From assembly GCA_023511585.1 (NCBI GenBank), contig JAIMBF010000002.1, forward strand, positions 1-64,000: a stretch of DNA of 64,000 nucleotides. Direction: 5' to 3'. Of the stretch, positions 17,944-27,206 are shown piece after piece. Source of the stretch: Terriglobia bacterium (GTDB taxonomy: Bacteria > Pseudomonadota > Alphaproteobacteria > Acetobacterales > Acetobacteraceae). Below the pieces are notes generated by a model that was not told where the DNA came from, did no database searches, and was given only the letters and a program-made list of their open reading frames with translations. Position 1 is the first letter of the stretch. Each line of letters starts with the position of its first letter. A program made the position numbers and the translations under genes.

Positions 17944-18909
17944 CTACCGCGCCACCGGTTGGCGGGCCGGACGGGCAGCGGAGGCATCCTTGCGCAGGCG
18001 ATGCTCGCCAAGGAACAGCAAAATCGGTGCCGCAATGAAAATCGAAGAAGATGTACCGACCACAATCCCGAACAACATCGTTAAGGCAAATCCGGAAAGC
18101 GACTCACCACCGAAAAGCGCAAGCGGAAGGCTTGCCAAAAACACGGTCATCGAAGTGCCAAGCGTTCGGTTCAAGGTTTCATTGATGGAAAGATCGATCA
18201 GCTCCCGAAGCGGCATGGACTTGTATTTGCGTAGGTTCTCGCGCACCCGGTCGTAGACCACCACTTTGTCGTTCGTCGAATAGCCGATAATGGTAAGGAT
18301 CGCCGCCACCATCACGAAATCAAACGGAAGGCGCGTGATCACCAAAAACCCCATCGTTTTGGTGACATCCAGAAGCAGCGTGACCACCGCGCCGACGGCA
18401 AATTCCCACTCGAAGCGGAACCAAATGTAAACCAAAATCATCAGGAAGCTGATCGCGAGCGCCAAAATGCCCTCGTGAAGAAGCTGTGCAGAAACGCTGG
18501 CGCCCACGGCATCGACGCGGAGCACCTTGGTTCCCGGCATGGCTTGATCAAGTGCGTGGCGCACGCGATCGGCGGCATTCTGGGTTGCGGCTTCATTCGG
18601 CTGGCTTTCCAGGCGGATCAGGACATCATCTTCTCCGCCGAAGCGCTGCACGCCCGCTTCCAATTTTTGCGCGGCCAGCGCCGAACGGATCTTGCCGAAA
18701 TCGGCCGGGCCGGGGGTTCGCGCTTCAATAACGATTCCGCCCTTGAAATCGATCCCGAGATTAAGCCCCGGATAAAAGAAGAGCGCCACCGAAATCGTGG
18801 AGAGAACGGCCGAAACCACGAGGCCCATAATCCGCCCGCGCATGAAGGGGATGCGCGTGCCGTCGGGAACCATACGGAAAAGCGGGCGAAAGAACATGAC
18901 AAAACTCAC
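17944..18909 (-). CDS. secF: Protein translocase subunit SecF
   Basis: 321 residues with six predicted membrane segments and one periplasmic domain. Family motifs include FKGGIVIEAR near the first loop and the RPPF-type motif region with DLSINETLNRTLGTSMTVFLASL and LFGGESLSGFALTMLFGIVVGTSSS. SecF works with SecD to use proton-motive force for the late steps of Sec export. Its ATG overlaps the secD stop by 4 bases, so translation is coupled. Confidence 0.97.
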   Translation of the reverse strand: MSFVMFFRPLFRMVPDGTRIPFMRGRIMGLVVSAVLSTISVALFFYPGLNLGIDFKGGIVIEARTPGPADFGKIRSALAAQKLEAGVQRFGGEDDVLIRLESQPNEAATQNAADRVRHALDQAMPGTKVLRVDAVGASVSAQLLHEGILALAISFLMILVYIWFRFEWEFAVGAVVTLLLDVTKTMGFLVITRLPFDFVMVAAILTIIGYSTNDKVVVYDRVRENLRKYKSMPLRELIDLSINETLNRTLGTSMTVFLASLPLALFGGESLSGFALTMLFGIVVGTSSSIFIAAPILLFLGEHRLRKDASAARPARQPVAR

Positions 18910-20483
18910 ACAGGAAGCGCGGCTGGCCGAAGACGAGCGTACCAGCGCACCATCATCAAACGCGCCAACATCGTTGCCGTAAACAGGCTGGTGACGATAC
19001 CGACGGTAATCGTCACCGCGAAGCCTCGCACCGGCCCGGTGCCGAAAATGAAGAGCATGACATGAGCCAGAAGCGCGGTTGCGTTACTGTCCAGAATGGT
19101 ATTGTACGCGCGGCGAAAACCCGCTTCCAGAGCCGCGACGGGGCCGCGCCCGTTTTTCACTTCTTCGCGAATGCGCTCGTTGATCAAGATATTTGCGTCC
19201 ACCGCCATCCCTAGAGTGAGCAGAATCCCCGCCATACCGGGCAAAGTGAGGGTCGCCTGCAGCAGCGAGAGAATGCCGAGCAGCAGGATCAGGTTCACCA
19301 CCAGGGCAAAGTTCGCAAACCACCCGAAGAGCCCGTAGAACGTGCCCATAAAGCCGATCACCAGCAAAAACCCGGTGGCAAGGGCGAACGCCCCGGCGCG
19401 GATCGAGTCCGCGCCCAGCTCCGGCCCCACGGTTCGCTCTTCCACCACGGTCAGCGGGGCCGGCAAAGCACCGGCGCGGAGCAATAACGCAAGGTCGGTC
19501 GCCGAGCGCGCGTCGAAGCGGCCGCTGATCTGCCCTCTGCCGCCCAAGATCGGCTCACGGATCACGGGGGCGCTGATCACCTTGTTGTCGAGCACGATAG
19601 CGAACGGCTTGCCCACATTGTTGCGCGTTACCGCGGCAAATTTCCGGGCGCCGGCACTATTGAACGTGAAATCCACCACCCACTCCCCGGTCTGCGGGTT
19701 TTCCGCGGCGCGGGCATCGGTGAGATCCGCCCCGTCGACTTCAACCCGCTTGCGCACCGGAAGTTTCTGCGCCGGGTTGTCCTGCATGGGCAGAAATTCC
19801 ACGCCGGGCGGGGGCGCCAGCGCGTGAACATCGGCGGTTGAGTCCAAAAGATGGAAGGTCATTTTCGCGGTTTTGCCGAGCAACTGCTTGATCCGCTCGG
19901 GATCGGAAACGCCCGGCAACTGCACCACGATTTTGGATTCCCCCTGGCGCGCGATTTGCGGATCCACAACCCCCGTCTCATCAATGCGGCGGCGCACGAT
20001 ATCGATGGACTGCTGGACAGCCGAGGTTGCCCTCTCCTTGAGCGCCGCCTGCGAAAGCGTAATCGTGATTTCGCCGCCGGGCGTGGTGGCCAGCTCGAAT
20101 TCCGAAACGGTGCCCGGAGCGGTGCCGATTCCCAACGCCTCCCGCAGCGCCTTCAGCGCGGCTTCTTGCTGCGAAGGATCACGCAAGCGGAATACGACCC
20201 GATTCAAACCGGGTTGCGCTGCCAAGCCCTGATAGCCGATATTCTGCGAGCGCAAGGCCTGGCGCACGGTATCCAAGGCGCCTTCAAGCCGTTCGCGGAT
20301 GACGGAGTTCATATCCACTTCGAGCAACAGGTAGCTCCCGCCTTTGAGATCCAGCCCGAGATGAATTTGCCGCCAAGGCAGCCATGGCGCCGGTGCGGGA
20401 AGGATGTTGGGAAGACAAAACAGGGCACCGAGCACGCAAACCACCAAGATCAGGGCGGTTTTCAAAGGGCTGAAATAAAGCAT
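18906..20483 (-). CDS. secD: Protein translocase subunit SecD
   Basis: 525 residues from the ATG at 20483, which opens on the first membrane helix (LKTALILVVCVLGALF). The large periplasmic P1 domain follows, starting with GLDLKGGSYLLLEVD, and five membrane segments include GMAVDANILINERIREE, the classic SecD motif. A longer frame upstream is not hydrophobic and looks spurious. SecD and SecF are translated with a 4-base overlap. YajC, often just upstream in other bacteria, is not here. Confidence 0.97.
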   Translation of the reverse strand: MLYFSPLKTALILVVCVLGALFCLPNILPAPAPWLPWRQIHLGLDLKGGSYLLLEVDMNSVIRERLEGALDTVRQALRSQNIGYQGLAAQPGLNRVVFRLRDPSQQEAALKALREALGIGTAPGTVSEFELATTPGGEITITLSQAALKERATSAVQQSIDIVRRRIDETGVVDPQIARQGESKIVVQLPGVSDPERIKQLLGKTAKMTFHLLDSTADVHALAPPPGVEFLPMQDNPAQKLPVRKRVEVDGADLTDARAAENPQTGEWVVDFTFNSAGARKFAAVTRNNVGKPFAIVLDNKVISAPVIREPILGGRGQISGRFDARSATDLALLLRAGALPAPLTVVEERTVGPELGADSIRAGAFALATGFLLVIGFMGTFYGLFGWFANFALVVNLILLLGILSLLQATLTLPGMAGILLTLGMAVDANILINERIREEVKNGRGPVAALEAGFRRAYNTILDSNATALLAHVMLFIFGTGPVRGFAVTITVGIVTSLFTATMLARLMMVRWYARLRPAALPV

Positions 20484-20631
20484 GGCGGGATCGGCTCTCC
20501 TGCATTTTGCTCGAACGCGGCGGAGAATGGCGAGCGAGGCGCCGAGATGCAAGCCTTCCCTGCTTCCGGCTTGGGCGTTCGGCTGCTAACTCTCGCGGAG
20601 GCGGACGGAGACGAGAACGGGGTCGGACGAG

Positions 20632-21636
20632 ATGGCGCAACAAAGCTTGCGGATTGGGCTCGCGGGGGCAGGGCATTTTGGGCGTTTTCACGCACTGAAG
20701 CTGGCAAAGGCTCCGCGCGCGCGGTTTGTCGGATTGTTTGACCCCGACCAAGCTCGCGCAGAGGCGGTGGCGAAGGAAGCCAAGACTGCGGTTTTTTCGT
20801 GGCCCGCGCTGCTGGACGCATGCGAGGCGCTGGTGATTGCAGCGCCCGCGGAAGCCCATTTCGCCGTGGCGGAGGCGGCACTTTTGGCCGGCAAGCATGT
20901 GCTCGTCGAAAAACCCATTGCGGCCACGCTTGCCGAAGCCGACCGCCTTGCAACCCTTGCGAGAGAGCGGCGGCTTGTGCTGCAAGTGGGGCATCTTGTG
21001 CGCTACTCGGCCGAATACCAGGCGCTCGCCAACCGCATGCGCCGGCCCCTTTACATCGAGGCAACCCGCATCGCGCCTTTCAAGCCGCGGGGCACGGATG
21101 TTTCCGTTATTCTCGATCTGATGATCCATGATTTGGACTTGGTGTTGGCGCTGATCGATTCCCCGATCGCCAGCGTCGATGCGATCGGCGCGCCGATCGC
21201 CGGGCCGCACGAAGATATCGCCAATGCGCGCGTGCGCTTTGCCAATGGCGCCGTTGCCACCATCACCGCCAGCCGCATTTCGCTGAAAACCGAGCGAAAG
21301 ATGAGGCTGTTCGCGCCCACGGGCTACATGTCGGTGAATTTCATCGACCGCAAACTCATCTTCATCAGCCGCGAGCGCGGCCTGCCGATCCCGGGCGGCA
21401 GCGGGTATCGGATCGAGGAAACCAGCTGGCGCGAGTATGATGCGCTGGAAGCGGAGCATGCCGCCTTTATTGCTTCGGTCTTGGAGGGTGCGCCTGTCCT
21501 TGTCGATGCTGCGGCAGGAAAGCGGGCTTTGGCCGCGGCTCTTGCGGTTAGCGAAAGCATGGCGGCTTCACGCGCCTTGGCCGAGGCTTCAGGGCTTTTG
21601 CAAAAGCTCGAGCACAGCGCGAGCAGCGGCTTCTGA
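20632..21636 (+). CDS. Gfo/Idh/MocA-family NAD(P)-dependent oxidoreductase
   Basis: 334 residues. An N-terminal Rossmann fold carries GLAGAGHFGRFHALKL, the EKPIAATLAEADRL motif holds the catalytic-region Lys, and a C-terminal alpha/beta substrate domain follows. The family oxidises or reduces sugar and inositol derivatives. Its last 48 bases overlap the end of convergent lpxB. In some bacteria a family member (GnnA) next to lpx genes oxidises UDP-GlcNAc for a variant lipid A, which would need the partner transaminase GnnB; none is visible here, so that role is only a possibility. Confidence 0.85.
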   Translation: MAQQSLRIGLAGAGHFGRFHALKLAKAPRARFVGLFDPDQARAEAVAKEAKTAVFSWPALLDACEALVIAAPAEAHFAVAEAALLAGKHVLVEKPIAATLAEADRLATLARERRLVLQVGHLVRYSAEYQALANRMRRPLYIEATRIAPFKPRGTDVSVILDLMIHDLDLVLALIDSPIASVDAIGAPIAGPHEDIANARVRFANGAVATITASRISLKTERKMRLFAPTGYMSVNFIDRKLIFISRERGLPIPGGSGYRIEETSWREYDALEAEHAAFIASVLEGAPVLVDAAAGKRALAAALAVSESMAASRALAEASGLLQKLEHSASSGF

Positions 21637-22734
21637 GGGCGTGCCCTCGTCCGGGCGCAAGCTTTGCACAACCGCGCGGAAAGCATCCCGTTGCGCTGCT
21701 TGCGCCGCCGGATTTGTCAGCAATTCCAAAAGCGCGGCGGCGAGGCGGTCGGGGGTGCAATGCTGCTGGAGCAATTCCGGCACGATCTCCCTTCCGGCAA
21801 GCAAATTCACCATCGCGACATGGGGAACCGAAATGAGCCTTCGCGCAATGGCACCGCTTAACGCATTTACGCGATAGGTCACCGCCATCGGCACGCCGGC
21901 AAGCGCGAGTTCGAGGGTCGAGGTGCCGGATTTGGTGAGCGCGGCTGCCGCGGCCGCATAGGCATCGTGTTTTTCTTCAAGCTCGGTAAAGATCAGCGGA
22001 GCGCTCGGCCAGTTTCGCGTGGCTTCGCGCACGGTGGAGGCCAATTGCGGTGGCACCGGCATGACGGAGCGCAGAGACGGGAGCTTTGCCGAAAGCAGGG
22101 CAAGCGTGCGCGCATAGATGGGCAAAAGCCGCCCGACTTCGTTGCGACGGCTGCCTGCCATCAGCACAAGCACAGGAATCTCTTGCGCAAGACCGTATCG
22201 CGCGCGAAAGCGTGCGGCATTTCCGCGGTCCGCCCCCGATTCCAACACAGGGTGCCCCACAAAGCGCGCAGGCAACCCATGCGCCGCGAAGTAATCGGGT
22301 TCAAAGGGCAAAAGGCACAAAAGTCGCTCCCAAAGCCCGGGGAATCGCCGCACGCGGCTTTCCCGCCAGGCCCAAACCTGGGGCGCGACGTAATGGGCGC
22401 GCGGAATGCCGAAAGGGCGAATGGCCTTCAGCAGGCGTAACGCGAAGGCGGGCGTATCGATCGTCACCACCACGTCGGGGCGCCGCTCTTTGATGTCGGC
22501 AATGGTTTGGTGCAGGCGGTGGCGAAGCAAGCGCAGGCGCGGCAGCACCTCCATCAGCCCCATCACGGCCAAATCCTGCATGCCGAAAAGGCTTGCGAGG
22601 CCCTGCGCGGCCATTTGCGGCCCACCCACGCCGGCAAAGCGAAGCTCCGGCCGGGCTTCGCGCAAAGCCGCCATCAGGCGCGCCCCGAGCGCATCCCCGC
22701 TCGGCTCGCCGGCAAGCAAATAAATCAGCGTCAT
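21589..22734 (-). CDS. lpxB: Lipid-A-disaccharide synthase
   Basis: 381 residues, normal for LpxB. Motifs include LAGEPSGDALGARLM at the N terminus, FAGVGGPQMAAQGL, and the C-terminal glycosyltransferase region with KSGTSTLELALAGVPMAVTYR. It joins UDP-2,3-diacylglucosamine and lipid X to make the lipid A disaccharide at the inner membrane. It is the last gene of a four-gene leftward operon and its ATG overlaps the nitrilase stop by 4 bases. The other lpx genes that commonly flank lpxB are absent. Confidence 0.96.
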   Translation of the reverse strand: MTLIYLLAGEPSGDALGARLMAALREARPELRFAGVGGPQMAAQGLASLFGMQDLAVMGLMEVLPRLRLLRHRLHQTIADIKERRPDVVVTIDTPAFALRLLKAIRPFGIPRAHYVAPQVWAWRESRVRRFPGLWERLLCLLPFEPDYFAAHGLPARFVGHPVLESGADRGNAARFRARYGLAQEIPVLVLMAGSRRNEVGRLLPIYARTLALLSAKLPSLRSVMPVPPQLASTVREATRNWPSAPLIFTELEEKHDAYAAAAAALTKSGTSTLELALAGVPMAVTYRVNALSGAIARRLISVPHVAMVNLLAGREIVPELLQQHCTPDRLAAALLELLTNPAAQAAQRDAFRAVVQSLRPDEGTPSEAAARAVLELLQKP

Positions 22735-23606
22735 ACCAAGGTAATCAGCGGCGCAGGCGGCGGTTGGGGCGGCCAGTCGGCATAGTTGCTGACCGCTCCG
22801 CCCTCCCGCGCAAGCCGAAGCCGTTCGGGGTCGAGCGTGACGAAGACGAGCCCCGGCTCATCCATCGCGCCGCGCGATAAGAGTCCATCTTCGGGAAAGC
22901 CCGTGTCAACCGGGCCGAAAGCAGCGGCGTAGCCGCGGTTGCAGTCCAACACGGCGGACCAGGGCGCATCGCCGACGGTGGGCGCAATGGCAACGTAGCA
23001 TTGATTTTCCAAGGCACGAGCACGGGCGGAGAGACGAACACGATTGAACCCGCGCGGCGTCTCGGTGCAGGTCGGCACAAGAACAAGCCATGCGCCTTTT
23101 TCCGTTTGTGTGCGCACGAGTTGGGGGAACTCGACATCGTAACAGACGGCGATACCGATGATGCCCCAAGGGGTTAGGAAAACCGAGGGATTATTGCCTT
23201 CCGCAAGTTGCATCTCTTCGCGTTCGAAACGGGTACGCATGCGTTTGTCTTGAAAGGCAACACGACCATCGGCCGCAATCAGCGGGGCGCGGTTGTAAGT
23301 TTTGTTGTTCTCTCGAATCAGCAAGCTGCCGCCCAAAAGCCACAGTTTGAACTCCTGCGCAACATTCCGCATGATGTCCAACAAGACGCTGGCATGGGCA
23401 ATCGCCGCCTCGCATTCGGCCATCACGTCCGGGGCAGAGACAAGGCTACCGGCAACCTCGGTTGCGGCGTATTCCGGCAAAACCAGCCATTGCGCCCCCA
23501 TTGCCGCGGCCTCGGCCGCCAAGCCGCGCAGCTTTTTTGCAAACCCTTCAACCCCGGCAACGCGTTCGATCGGATATTGCGCAAGCGCAATGCGTAAGGC
23601 GGTCAC
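22731..23606 (-). CDS. Carbon-nitrogen hydrolase (nitrilase superfamily)
   Basis: 291 residues with the Glu-Lys-Cys catalytic triad at Glu45 (VLPEYAA), Lys121 (FQDKRM) and Cys155 (IAVCYDVEFP). The superfamily hydrolyses amides or nitriles, or works in reverse as acyltransferase. The start overlaps the stop of the upstream GNAT gene by 4 bases, and the end overlaps lpxB the same way. GNAT and nitrilase domains are found fused into one protein in other bacteria, so the pair probably acts on one pathway. The substrate is unknown. Confidence 0.9.
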   Translation of the reverse strand: MTALRIALAQYPIERVAGVEGFAKKLRGLAAEAAAMGAQWLVLPEYAATEVAGSLVSAPDVMAECEAAIAHASVLLDIMRNVAQEFKLWLLGGSLLIRENNKTYNRAPLIAADGRVAFQDKRMRTRFEREEMQLAEGNNPSVFLTPWGIIGIAVCYDVEFPQLVRTQTEKGAWLVLVPTCTETPRGFNRVRLSARARALENQCYVAIAPTVGDAPWSAVLDCNRGYAAAFGPVDTGFPEDGLLSRGAMDEPGLVFVTLDPERLRLAREGGAVSNYADWPPQPPPAPLITLV

Positions 23607-24238
23607 GGCAGCGGCTTTCCACGCAAGGACTTCAGCCAGAACGCAAGCGGCTTTTCGGTTTCCTTCTCTTCGCCAATGTCCTTCCAGGAAAGGCGGCAGA
23701 CAAGATCAGGGTAGAACGTGTAGCCGCGCTTGCGCCAAAACGCATCCAGAGGGATATAGCCGGGCGGGCGGAGTTTGTGGTCGCTTGGCCGTTGCACGGC
23801 GCAAAAGCAGCTATATTCAATGCCCGGGAAAGACTTGGCATGTGCCTCACGCGCCTCAAAGAACGCAACGCCGATGCCGCGGCCGCGATATTCCGGCAGC
23901 AGTACGGATTCGCCGAAATAAAAAAATTGGTTGAGATCCCACCCCCTCTTGCGGAAGGGCTCGGAAATTTCGGCGGACTCATCGCGCATCGGCAAACACG
24001 TGGAGGCGCCGACAACGCGTTTTCCATCCCGCGCAACGATAACGGCTGCGCCGTCACTTTGCAGATAACGCTGCAAATACCTCTGTTCGTAGTCGAAATC
24101 CCCGTCATAGAGATAGGGCCATTCCCGGAAAACGCGCAGACGCAGTTGCGCGATTTCGGGAAGCAACGGGCCGATGTCGGATCCGACAACCGTTTCGATT
24201 TTTACGGCTGCGCTCGTTTGCGGTGTTTCGTTCGGCAT
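23603..24238 (-). CDS. GNAT-family N-acetyltransferase
   Basis: 211 residues. The acetyl-CoA-binding loop reads LLPEYRGRGIGVAFFE, with upstream strands containing AAVIVARDGKRVVGAS. The C-terminal part (CFCAVQRPSDHKLRPPGYIPLDAFWRKRG) is characteristic of the subgroup paired with nitrilases. It lies 12 bases after phaC and overlaps the nitrilase gene by 4 bases. Acceptor substrate unknown. Confidence 0.85.
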   Translation of the reverse strand: MPNETPQTSAAVKIETVVGSDIGPLLPEIAQLRLRVFREWPYLYDGDFDYEQRYLQRYLQSDGAAVIVARDGKRVVGASTCLPMRDESAEISEPFRKRGWDLNQFFYFGESVLLPEYRGRGIGVAFFEAREAHAKSFPGIEYSCFCAVQRPSDHKLRPPGYIPLDAFWRKRGYTFYPDLVCRLSWKDIGEEKETEKPLAFWLKSLRGKPLP

Positions 24239-24250
24239 GGTGATTTCTTG

Positions 24251-26059
24251 TTACGTCAATTGCACACGCACATAGCTGCCCGGCGCGTCTTCAATAGGTT
24301 TGAGCTTGCCTTCTCCAGGCACCCGCGCCGTCACTTCGGTGGGATCAAGCTCTTTTACCCAGCGGTGCCAATCCGGCCACCATGAGCCTGCGATTTCCGT
24401 TGCGCCGGCGAGCCATTCCTCGGGTGTTGGGGGCAGTTCCGGATTGATCCAATGACTGTATTTGCCCGAACTCGGCGGGTTGACAACACCGGCAATGTGT
24501 CCCGAGGCCGCCAGCACGAAGCGGACCGGCCCGCGCAGCAGCTGTGCGCCGTAATACGTCGTGCGCCAGGGGGCGATATGGTCTTCGCGGCAGGAAAGGA
24601 AATAGGCCGGAACGGTAATCCGCGTTAAATCTATGGGTTCGCCGAGCAGACTGATCCCCCCCGGCACCACCAGCCGGTTCTCTCGGTACATGTTGCGCAA
24701 ATAGAAGCTATGCATGCGCGCCGGCATGCGGGTGGAATCGGAATTCCAGTAAAGCAGATCAAAAGGAAACGGCTCGTTGCCGAGCAAATAGTTGTTAACC
24801 ACAAACGACCAAATAAGATCGTTGGCGCGCAGCATGTTGAAGGTCGTCGCCATCTCACTGCCTTCCAGATAGCCGCGGCGGCTCATTTTCTGTTCCAGAG
24901 CGGCGAGCTGCTCTTCGTCGATGAAGACGTTAATCTCGCCCGATTCGCGGAAATCCAGCATAGAGACGAAAAATGTTCCGGATTTGATCCGTTCGTCTTT
25001 TCTGGCGGCCAGATATGCCAACGCGCAGCCGAGTAGGGTACCGCCAAGGCAGTAGCCGATCGCATTCACCTCGCGCTCGCCGGTTGCCGCTTCGATCGCG
25101 TCCAGGCTTTCCAGCACGCCTTCGCGAAGATAGTCATCAAAGCCCTTTTCCGCGAGCTTTTCATCGGGATTGACCCAACTGGCCACGAATACGGTATGCC
25201 CCTGCTCCACCGCCCAACGGATGAAGCTGTTCTTCGGCCGAAGATCGAGAATGTAATACTTATTGATCCAAGGCGGAATGATCAGCAGCGGGCGCTTCAG
25301 CACGGTCTTGGTGGCGGGCTCGTATTGAATGAGCTGGCGCAAGTCGTTCTGGTGGATTACCTTCCCGGGCGTGATGGCAATGTTTTCGCCTACTTTGAAC
25401 GCCTCTTGATCGGTCATTTTAATATGCAGCCGGCCGCGCCCGCGTTCGAGATCGGCAAGCAAATTGTTCAGCCCGCGCAAGAGGTTTTCGCCGCCGGTCT
25501 CCACCGTCTTGCGGAGAACCTCCGGATTGGTCAAAAGAAAATTGCTCGGGCTCATTGCGTCAACGAATTGACGCGCATAAAAATCGACCTTGCGAGCCGT
25601 CTCGGGCGATAGCCCGTCCACCTGCTTGACCACGTCTTGCACGAAGCGTGCGGACAGCAAATATGACTGCTTGATAAAATCGAAAATCTCGTTGGCATTC
25701 CAATCTTCATGCTTAAAGCGCTTGTCCCCCGGCGCCGGCTCGATAACGGGTTTGGCCGGCATCCCCAAAATCCGCCGCGTGGTGTTTTGCCAAAGGGTCA
25801 TGTAATCTTGCCAAAAGCCGAGCTGGACCTTCATCAGCCGCATCGGATCTGCCATCAGCCGTGCGGTCATTTCCAAAAAGGCACTGGCGACATTCAACGG
25901 ATCCGGGTGCAATGGCTCATCAGCCTGGCGCTTCAACCATTCCTGCACGATCCTTTGCGAGCGTTGCGCGATGCTCGCCATCGTGCGGCTAATCTCGGCC
26001 GGATCAGCCAGACGAAATGGCTGGCCTTCTGGGGGCGGGGCCTGGTTTTGGTCAGCCAT
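24251..26059 (-). CDS. phaC: Class I polyhydroxyalkanoate synthase PhaC
   Basis: 602 residues. The lipase-like box GYCLGG carries the nucleophilic Cys near residue 345, the Asp is in SCREDHIAPW, and the His is in ASGHIAGVVNPP, giving the full triad. The N-terminal domain (residues about 1-200) has the class I pattern. The enzyme polymerises hydroxyacyl-CoA into storage granules. It is the first gene of a leftward operon with GNAT, nitrilase and lpxB. The beta-ketothiolase, reductase and phasin genes often next to phaC are absent here. Confidence 0.95.
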   Translation of the reverse strand: MADQNQAPPPEGQPFRLADPAEISRTMASIAQRSQRIVQEWLKRQADEPLHPDPLNVASAFLEMTARLMADPMRLMKVQLGFWQDYMTLWQNTTRRILGMPAKPVIEPAPGDKRFKHEDWNANEIFDFIKQSYLLSARFVQDVVKQVDGLSPETARKVDFYARQFVDAMSPSNFLLTNPEVLRKTVETGGENLLRGLNNLLADLERGRGRLHIKMTDQEAFKVGENIAITPGKVIHQNDLRQLIQYEPATKTVLKRPLLIIPPWINKYYILDLRPKNSFIRWAVEQGHTVFVASWVNPDEKLAEKGFDDYLREGVLESLDAIEAATGEREVNAIGYCLGGTLLGCALAYLAARKDERIKSGTFFVSMLDFRESGEINVFIDEEQLAALEQKMSRRGYLEGSEMATTFNMLRANDLIWSFVVNNYLLGNEPFPFDLLYWNSDSTRMPARMHSFYLRNMYRENRLVVPGGISLLGEPIDLTRITVPAYFLSCREDHIAPWRTTYYGAQLLRGPVRFVLAASGHIAGVVNPPSSGKYSHWINPELPPTPEEWLAGATEIAGSWWPDWHRWVKELDPTEVTARVPGEGKLKPIEDAPGSYVRVQLT

Positions 26060-26130
26060 ACTGCTTCCTTTCCCTAAACCTAGGGTTCGCGCTACATGAT
26101 TGCGATGAAATCAGGTAGAATACTAAAAGC

Positions 26131-27183
26131 ATGACGCTATGTGGGGAGAGATTGCCAATTCTTGCAAGTCTGCCTAGGCGTTGGCGAGTGGGCCCGCTGA
26201 TTGCCGCGTTTCTTGCCCCTCTGCCGCTTATGGCTTGCGGGCTGGATCCGGTGGAATGGGTGCGCGGCCTGCAGGGCGGACCGGCGCCGGTGGACCGGCC
26301 GCCGCCGCCGAATATCGACCAACCCTATCCGAATTTGGCCCAAGTGCCGCCGAAGCCGGAAATGCCCGATGCCGCGACGCGGCAGAAGATCGCCCAAGCT
26401 TTGCTTGCCGACCGGGCCAATGCCCAATATGAGGCCTCAACCGTGCCACTGACCGATCCTTCCTTGCCGGCGGCCTCGCCGAGCCTGTTCGGGGGCGCTG
26501 TGGCGCCGCCGCCGCCGTCCGAACAGGCGGCTTCTGCAACCCTGCAAGCCGCAACCGCCCCTCCGGCTCCGTCGGCTCCATCGGCGCAGTCGGCGTCGGA
26601 GCAGGCCGAATCCGCATCCCCTCCGAAGGTGAAGTCCGCGCCGCGCATGAAAGTCGCGGAAACGCCGCTCGCGCAACAAACGGCTCCGCAAAGCAAGCCG
26701 AGCGCGGCGGGCGCTACGCCCACCGCCGGCCCACCGCAGCCAACGCAGGCGGAAGCAGGGCCTCCGGAAATTCCCCAGGCGCCGCCCCCGCCCCCGCAGC
26801 TTCCCGAAATCTCCAACGCGCCAACCGCGCCGACGCCGCCTCCGACGGCGCCGAAGGTTGTGCCGAAGCTCCCGGCGCTTTCAGAGAGCGAAACCAAACC
26901 GGTTGCGGTTGCGTTCCCGATCGGGTCTGCGGTATTGCCGAATTCGGCTGATGCGGATCTACAAAAGTTCGCGGCGCGGAGAGCCGGGCATTCTGTTCTC
27001 GTCATCGGTTACGGAGATGCCGAGACCGATACCCCGGAAGCCCAGCAAGCCGCCGTGAAACTTGCGTTGGAACGTGCCCGCGCTGTGGCTGCAGCGCTGA
27101 CAAAGAACGGGGTGCCAATGGACGCCATTCGGATGGAGGCCGAACCGGCAGGCCATGGCGCCGCCGTGCGGCTTCTCAACTAA
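26131..27183 (+). CDS. Pro/Ala-rich lipoprotein with C-terminal OmpA-like domain
   Basis: 350 residues. A hydrophobic N terminus ends in the lipobox LMAC with the lipidated Cys near residue 36. A long low-complexity Pro/Ala/Ser region (residues about 110-245) follows. The C-terminal 90 residues (VAFPIGSAVLPNSADADLQKFA, VIGYGDAET, ERARAVAAAL) resemble the OmpA/Pal peptidoglycan-binding fold. It is likely anchored to a membrane and reaching the cell wall. The Pro-rich linker may vary between strains. Divergent from phaC; 23 bases upstream of the aminotransferase gene. Confidence 0.7.
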   Translation: MTLCGERLPILASLPRRWRVGPLIAAFLAPLPLMACGLDPVEWVRGLQGGPAPVDRPPPPNIDQPYPNLAQVPPKPEMPDAATRQKIAQALLADRANAQYEASTVPLTDPSLPAASPSLFGGAVAPPPPSEQAASATLQAATAPPAPSAPSAQSASEQAESASPPKVKSAPRMKVAETPLAQQTAPQSKPSAAGATPTAGPPQPTQAEAGPPEIPQAPPPPPQLPEISNAPTAPTPPPTAPKVVPKLPALSESETKPVAVAFPIGSAVLPNSADADLQKFAARRAGHSVLVIGYGDAETDTPEAQQAAVKLALERARAVAAALTKNGVPMDAIRMEAEPAGHGAAVRLLN

Positions 27184-27206
27184 CGCCTCCGTTTTTATAT
27201 CGCGCC

